Assembly: GCF_014679505.1 (NCBI RefSeq)
Contig: NZ_CP061474.1
Span: 774,001 to 838,000 of the forward strand
Origin: Geobacillus sp. 46C-IIa
GTDB lineage: Bacteria; Bacillota; Bacilli; Bacillales; Anoxybacillaceae
DNA: 64,000 bases
Direction of reading: 5' to 3'
Below, one piece after another: positions 61,338-64,000 of the stretch (positions are counted from its first letter, which is position 1; each line of letters starts with the position of its first letter). A model generated the notes under the pieces. The model saw only the letters and a program-made list of their open reading frames with translations, ran no database searches and was not told where the DNA came from. Position numbers and translations under genes: made by a program.

Positions 61338-62449
61338 GTGTGGAGCCACAACTGCGTTGCATCGGCTGCGGGGCGGCCATCCAAGTTGAAGACCCAAAAA
61401 AGGCGGGGTATGCGCCGAAAAGCGTGCTTGAAAAAGAGGCGGAAGAAATCATTTGCCAACGCTGCTTTCGCCTGAAACATTATAACGAAGTGCAAGATGT
61501 GCCGCTTGATGATCACGATTTTTTGCAGATGCTGCATCGCATCGGGGAATCGAAGGCGCTTGTTGTTTACATCGTCGATATTTTCGATTTCAACGGCAGC
61601 TGGATTCCCGGTTTGCCGCGGTTTGCGGCGGACAATCCGATTTTGCTTGTCGGCAATAAGGCTGATTTGCTGCCGAGGTCGGTGAAATATCCGAAGCTGT
61701 TGCAATGGATGCGCCGCATGGCGGAGGAGCTCGGGCTGCGGCCGATTGACGTTCGTCTCGTCAGTGCGGCGAAAGGGATTGGCATGGCGGGCGTCATGGA
61801 GGCGGTCGACCGCTATCGCGAAGACGGGGACGTCTATGTCGTCGGCTGCACGAACGTTGGCAAGTCGACGTTCATTAATCGGATCATTGAAGAGGCGACC
61901 GGCAAAGGGAACGTCATTACAACATCGTATTTCCCGGGGACGACGCTTGATATGATCGAAATTCCGTTTGAGGGCGGAGCGTCGCTGTATGACACGCCGG
62001 GCATTATCAACCATCACCAAATGGCGCATTTCGTCGATGCGCGCGACTTAAAAATCATTACGCCGAAGCGGGAAATCCATCCGCGCGTGTACCAGCTCAA
62101 TGAAGGGCAAACGCTCTTTTTCGGCGGCTTGGCCCGCCTTGATTACGTCAAAGGCGGGCGCCGCCCGTTTGTCTGTTACGTCGCCAACGACTTAACGATT
62201 CACCGGACAAAGCTGGAAAAAGCGGATTCGCTTTACGCCAACCAGCTCGGCAGCTTGCTCGCCCCGCCAAGCAAACGCTACGCGGATGAGTTTCCGCCGC
62301 TTGTGCCGCGCACGTTGTCGGTCAAGGAGCGAAAAACGGATATCGTCTTTTCCGGGCTCGGTTGGGTGACGTGCAACGACCCGGGCGCCCAGCTCGTCGT
62401 CCACGCCCCTAAAGGAGTCGATGTGTTTATTCGCCAGTCGTTGATTTAA
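61334..62449 (+). CDS. yqeH: Ribosome biogenesis GTPase YqeH
   Basis: 371-residue circularly permuted GTPase required for 30S maturation. An N-terminal zinc finger (CIGCGAAIQ ... CQRCFRL, residues about 8-47) precedes the G motifs in permuted order: NKADLLP (G4), SAAKGIG (G5), GCTNVGKSTFIN (G1, near 174), TTSYFPGTTLD (G2) and DTPG (G3). The C-terminal domain is complete. The overlap with yqeG (ATGA) indicates coupling. Confidence 0.96.
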   Translation: MSVEPQLRCIGCGAAIQVEDPKKAGYAPKSVLEKEAEEIICQRCFRLKHYNEVQDVPLDDHDFLQMLHRIGESKALVVYIVDIFDFNGSWIPGLPRFAADNPILLVGNKADLLPRSVKYPKLLQWMRRMAEELGLRPIDVRLVSAAKGIGMAGVMEAVDRYREDGDVYVVGCTNVGKSTFINRIIEEATGKGNVITTSYFPGTTLDMIEIPFEGGASLYDTPGIINHHQMAHFVDARDLKIITPKREIHPRVYQLNEGQTLFFGGLARLDYVKGGRRPFVCYVANDLTIHRTKLEKADSLYANQLGSLLAPPSKRYADEFPPLVPRTLSVKERKTDIVFSGLGWVTCNDPGAQLVVHAPKGVDVFIRQSLI

Positions 62450-62470
62450 CGAGTACGGGAGGGGAGAAAG

Positions 62471-63301
62471 ATGGAAAACGTATACGGTTTGCTTGGCTTT
62501 CCGGTCGAGCACTCGCTGTCGCCGCTCATGCATAACGACGCGTTCGCCTATTTCGGCATTTCGGCGCGCTACCATTTGTTTTCTGTCAAACCGGAGCAAG
62601 TCGGCGAAGCGATCGCCGGTGTGCGGGCGCTCGGCATCGCCGGGGTGAATGTGACGATTCCGCATAAAATGGCGGTCATTCCGTTTTTGGATGAAGTGGA
62701 TGAGCACGCGCGCCGCATCGGGGCGGTCAACACGATCGTCAATGACAACGGACGGCTCGTCGGCTATAATACGGACGGACCTGGCTACGTCAAGGCGCTC
62801 GAGGAGGAAATGGATGTCCATCTTGACGGCAAGCGGATTTTGCTGATCGGCGCTGGCGGCGGAGCGCGGGGCATTTATTTTTCGCTGCTTTCGACCGCGG
62901 CCGAGCGCATTGATATCGCCAACCGGACGACAGAGAAAGCGGCGCGGCTTGTCCGTGAAGGGGAGGATGGCCGCTCGGCTTTTTTCCCGCTTGCCGAGGC
63001 CGAGAAACGGCTGGCCGAATATGATATTATTATCAACACGACTTCGGCCGGCATGCATCCGCTTGTCAACGAACAGCCGCTTTCTCTTGAACGGCTGCAG
63101 CCGGGAACAGTCGTGTCCGATATTATTTACAATCCGTTCGAAACGAAATGGCTGAAGGAAGCGAAAGCGCGTGGCGCCCGCGGGCAAAACGGTGTCGGCA
63201 TGCTCGTGTACCAAGGGGCGCTCGCTTTTGAAAAATGGACCGGCCAATGGCCGGATGTCAACCGGATGAAACAGCTTGTCATCGATCAGTTGAGGAGGTA
63301 A
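62471..63301 (+). CDS. aroE: Shikimate dehydrogenase
   Basis: 276-residue NADPH enzyme reducing 3-dehydroshikimate to shikimate. Substrate-site motifs are GFPVEHSLSPLMHN (near 8), GVNVTIPHK with the catalytic Lys (near 60) and NTDGPGY; the nucleotide-binding loop is GAGGGARGIYFSLL (near 125). GGGAGGGGAG precedes ATG. It is part of the yqeG-yqeH-aroE-yhbY-nadD cluster. Confidence 0.96.
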   Translation: MENVYGLLGFPVEHSLSPLMHNDAFAYFGISARYHLFSVKPEQVGEAIAGVRALGIAGVNVTIPHKMAVIPFLDEVDEHARRIGAVNTIVNDNGRLVGYNTDGPGYVKALEEEMDVHLDGKRILLIGAGGGARGIYFSLLSTAAERIDIANRTTEKAARLVREGEDGRSAFFPLAEAEKRLAEYDIIINTTSAGMHPLVNEQPLSLERLQPGTVVSDIIYNPFETKWLKEAKARGARGQNGVGMLVYQGALAFEKWTGQWPDVNRMKQLVIDQLRR

Positions 63302-63304
63302 CAT

Positions 63305-63598
63305 ATGTTAACGGGAAAACAAAAACGGTTTTTGCGGGCGCAAGCCCACCATTTAAAACCGATTTTTCAAGTCGGCAAAGGCGGCGTGACGGAGGCGATG
63401 ACCGAACAAATCGCGGCGGCGCTCGAGGCGCGCGAACTGCTGAAGGTGAGCGTCTTGCAAAACTGTGAAGAGGACCGCCACATTGTCGCCGAACAGCTTG
63501 CCGAAGGGACGGGGGCCGAGCTCGTGCAAGTGATCGGCAATACGATCGTCTTATATAAGGAGTCGAAAGAACATAAACAAATCGTTTTGCCTGACTGA
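63305..63598 (+). CDS. yhbY: YhbY-type CRM-domain RNA-binding protein (YqeI)
   Basis: 97-residue single-CRM-domain protein that binds pre-50S particles. MLTGKQKRFLRAQAHHLKPIFQVGKGGVTE contains the conserved loop GKGGVT, and the C-terminal LVQVIGNTIVLYKES is typical. The start is three bases after the aroE stop, with TTGAGGAGG as binding site inside aroE. Confidence 0.95.
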   Translation: MLTGKQKRFLRAQAHHLKPIFQVGKGGVTEAMTEQIAAALEARELLKVSVLQNCEEDRHIVAEQLAEGTGAELVQVIGNTIVLYKESKEHKQIVLPD

Positions 63599-63637
63599 GA
63601 AGCAGTGCGGCCAAGGCAGACGGCGGGGGGTAGGAAG

Positions 63638-64000
63638 ATGGGAAAAATCGGGATTTTCGGCGGCACGTTTGATCCGCCGCATTACGGCCATTTAATAATG
63701 GCCAATGAAGTGCTTGACGCCCTTCGGTTGTCACAAATTTGGTTTCTGCCAAACCGCATTCCTCCCCATAAACAGCACGAGCAGGTGACAAGAAGCGAGG
63801 ACCGGCTGCGCATGCTCGAGCTGGCGGTGGCCGGCCATCCACGCTTTCATATTGAGACGATCGAACTCGAACGGGAAGGGCCTTCCTACACGTACGACAC
63901 GATCCGACAGCTTACGGCGATGCATCCGGACGACGAATTTTACTTTATCATCGGCGCTGATATGGTCGAATACTTGCCGAATTGGCACCGCATTGAAGAG
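63638..64000 (+). CDS. nadD: Nicotinate-nucleotide adenylyltransferase (partial, runs off the window)
   Basis: First 121 codons of NadD, which adenylates nicotinate mononucleotide in NAD synthesis. The nucleotidyltransferase motif [15 protein letters not shown] (5-19) is present, with [10 protein letters not shown] near 37 and [15 protein letters not shown] at the end of the visible part. The ribosome binding site GGGGGGTAGG precedes ATG 63638. The 3' end lies outside the window, so integrity of the C-terminus cannot be judged. Confidence 0.95.
   Translation, partial: MGKIGIFGGTFDPPHYGHLIMANEVLDALRLSQIWFLPNRIPPHKQHEQVTRSEDRLRMLELAVAGHPRFHIETIELEREGPSYTYDTIRQLTAMHPDDEFYFIIGADMVEYLPNWHRIEE

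Overview
The window is chromosomal DNA of a thermophilic, spore-forming Gram-positive rod, almost certainly Geobacillus or a very close relative. Three things point there. The gene order follows the Bacillus subtilis yebC-bofC-ruvAB-queA-tgt-yajC-secDF-recJ-apt-relA-dtd-hisS-aspS-yrvM-yrvN-cymR-yrvO-mnmA-yrrB-recD2-alaS-mltG-yrrMNO-udk-greA-yrrT-mtnN-mccAB-yrhC series. Several sporulation genes are present (bofC, spoVB, rsfA, sigK, ytvI, sda). The coding sequence is GC-rich with strong AGGAGG-type ribosome binding sites and many TTG and GTG starts. About 63 protein genes, one disrupted gene, one gene remnant, a 6S RNA and two T-box leaders are supported. No tRNA, rRNA, CRISPR array, prophage or intact insertion sequence was seen. 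These identifications come from reading sequence motifs and recalled families; no database search was run.

Layout. 1-7 kb: yebC, a DUF3231 gene, bofC, then the ruvAB-DUF2905-queA-tgt-yajC operon. 7-9 kb: yrzE and spoVB on the minus strand. 9-25 kb: comN, secDF, a CDF metal transporter, recJ-apt, relA, dtd, a PerR-type ahpCF operon, T-box-hisS-aspS and 6S RNA. 25-36 kb: tcdA, rsfA, rarA, a yczE-like gene broken by one TAG, cymR-iscS-mnmA, yrrB, recD2 and small yrr/yrz genes. 36-46 kb: T-box-alaS-yrzL-ruvX-yrzB, a degenerate tandem-repeat tract, mltG, and trmR-trhP1-trhP2-udk. 46-55 kb: greA, a class B PBP, the CymR-type yrrT-mtnN-mccA-mccB-yrhC sulfur operon, a cluster of tiny ORFs and intact sigK. 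55-64 kb: a symporter gene remnant, ytvI, motAB, pssA/psd, sda with a DnaA-box cluster, and yqeG-yqeH-aroE-yhbY-nadD, which is cut by the window edge.

Functional themes. Anticodon-loop modification is concentrated here: queuosine (queA, tgt), cyclic t6A (tcdA), 2-thiouridine (iscS, mnmA) and 5-methoxyuridine (trhP1, trhP2, trmR). D-Tyr-tRNA proofreading (dtd) and three aminoacyl-tRNA synthetases are also present. A second theme is recombination and repair (ruvAB, ruvX, recJ, rarA, recD2). A third is sulfur metabolism: the regulator cymR and its expected target operon lie in the same window.

The most unusual signals are not ordinary genes. (1) A structured block of about 190 bases upstream of the hisS T-box resembles an orphan HEARO/omega RNA without its nuclease gene. 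(2) A tract of about 350 bases between yrzB and mltG is made of diverged repeats of about 73 bases. (3) A Met-rich 25-codon ORF is followed by two terminators with the same stem sequence, then by a string of tiny ORFs including a YrzI-like one. (4) The ribosome binding site of the PBP gene lies inside the stem of the preceding terminator. (5) A single TAG interrupts a yczE-like gene. (6) An AT-rich scar carries the 3' end of a lost symporter gene.
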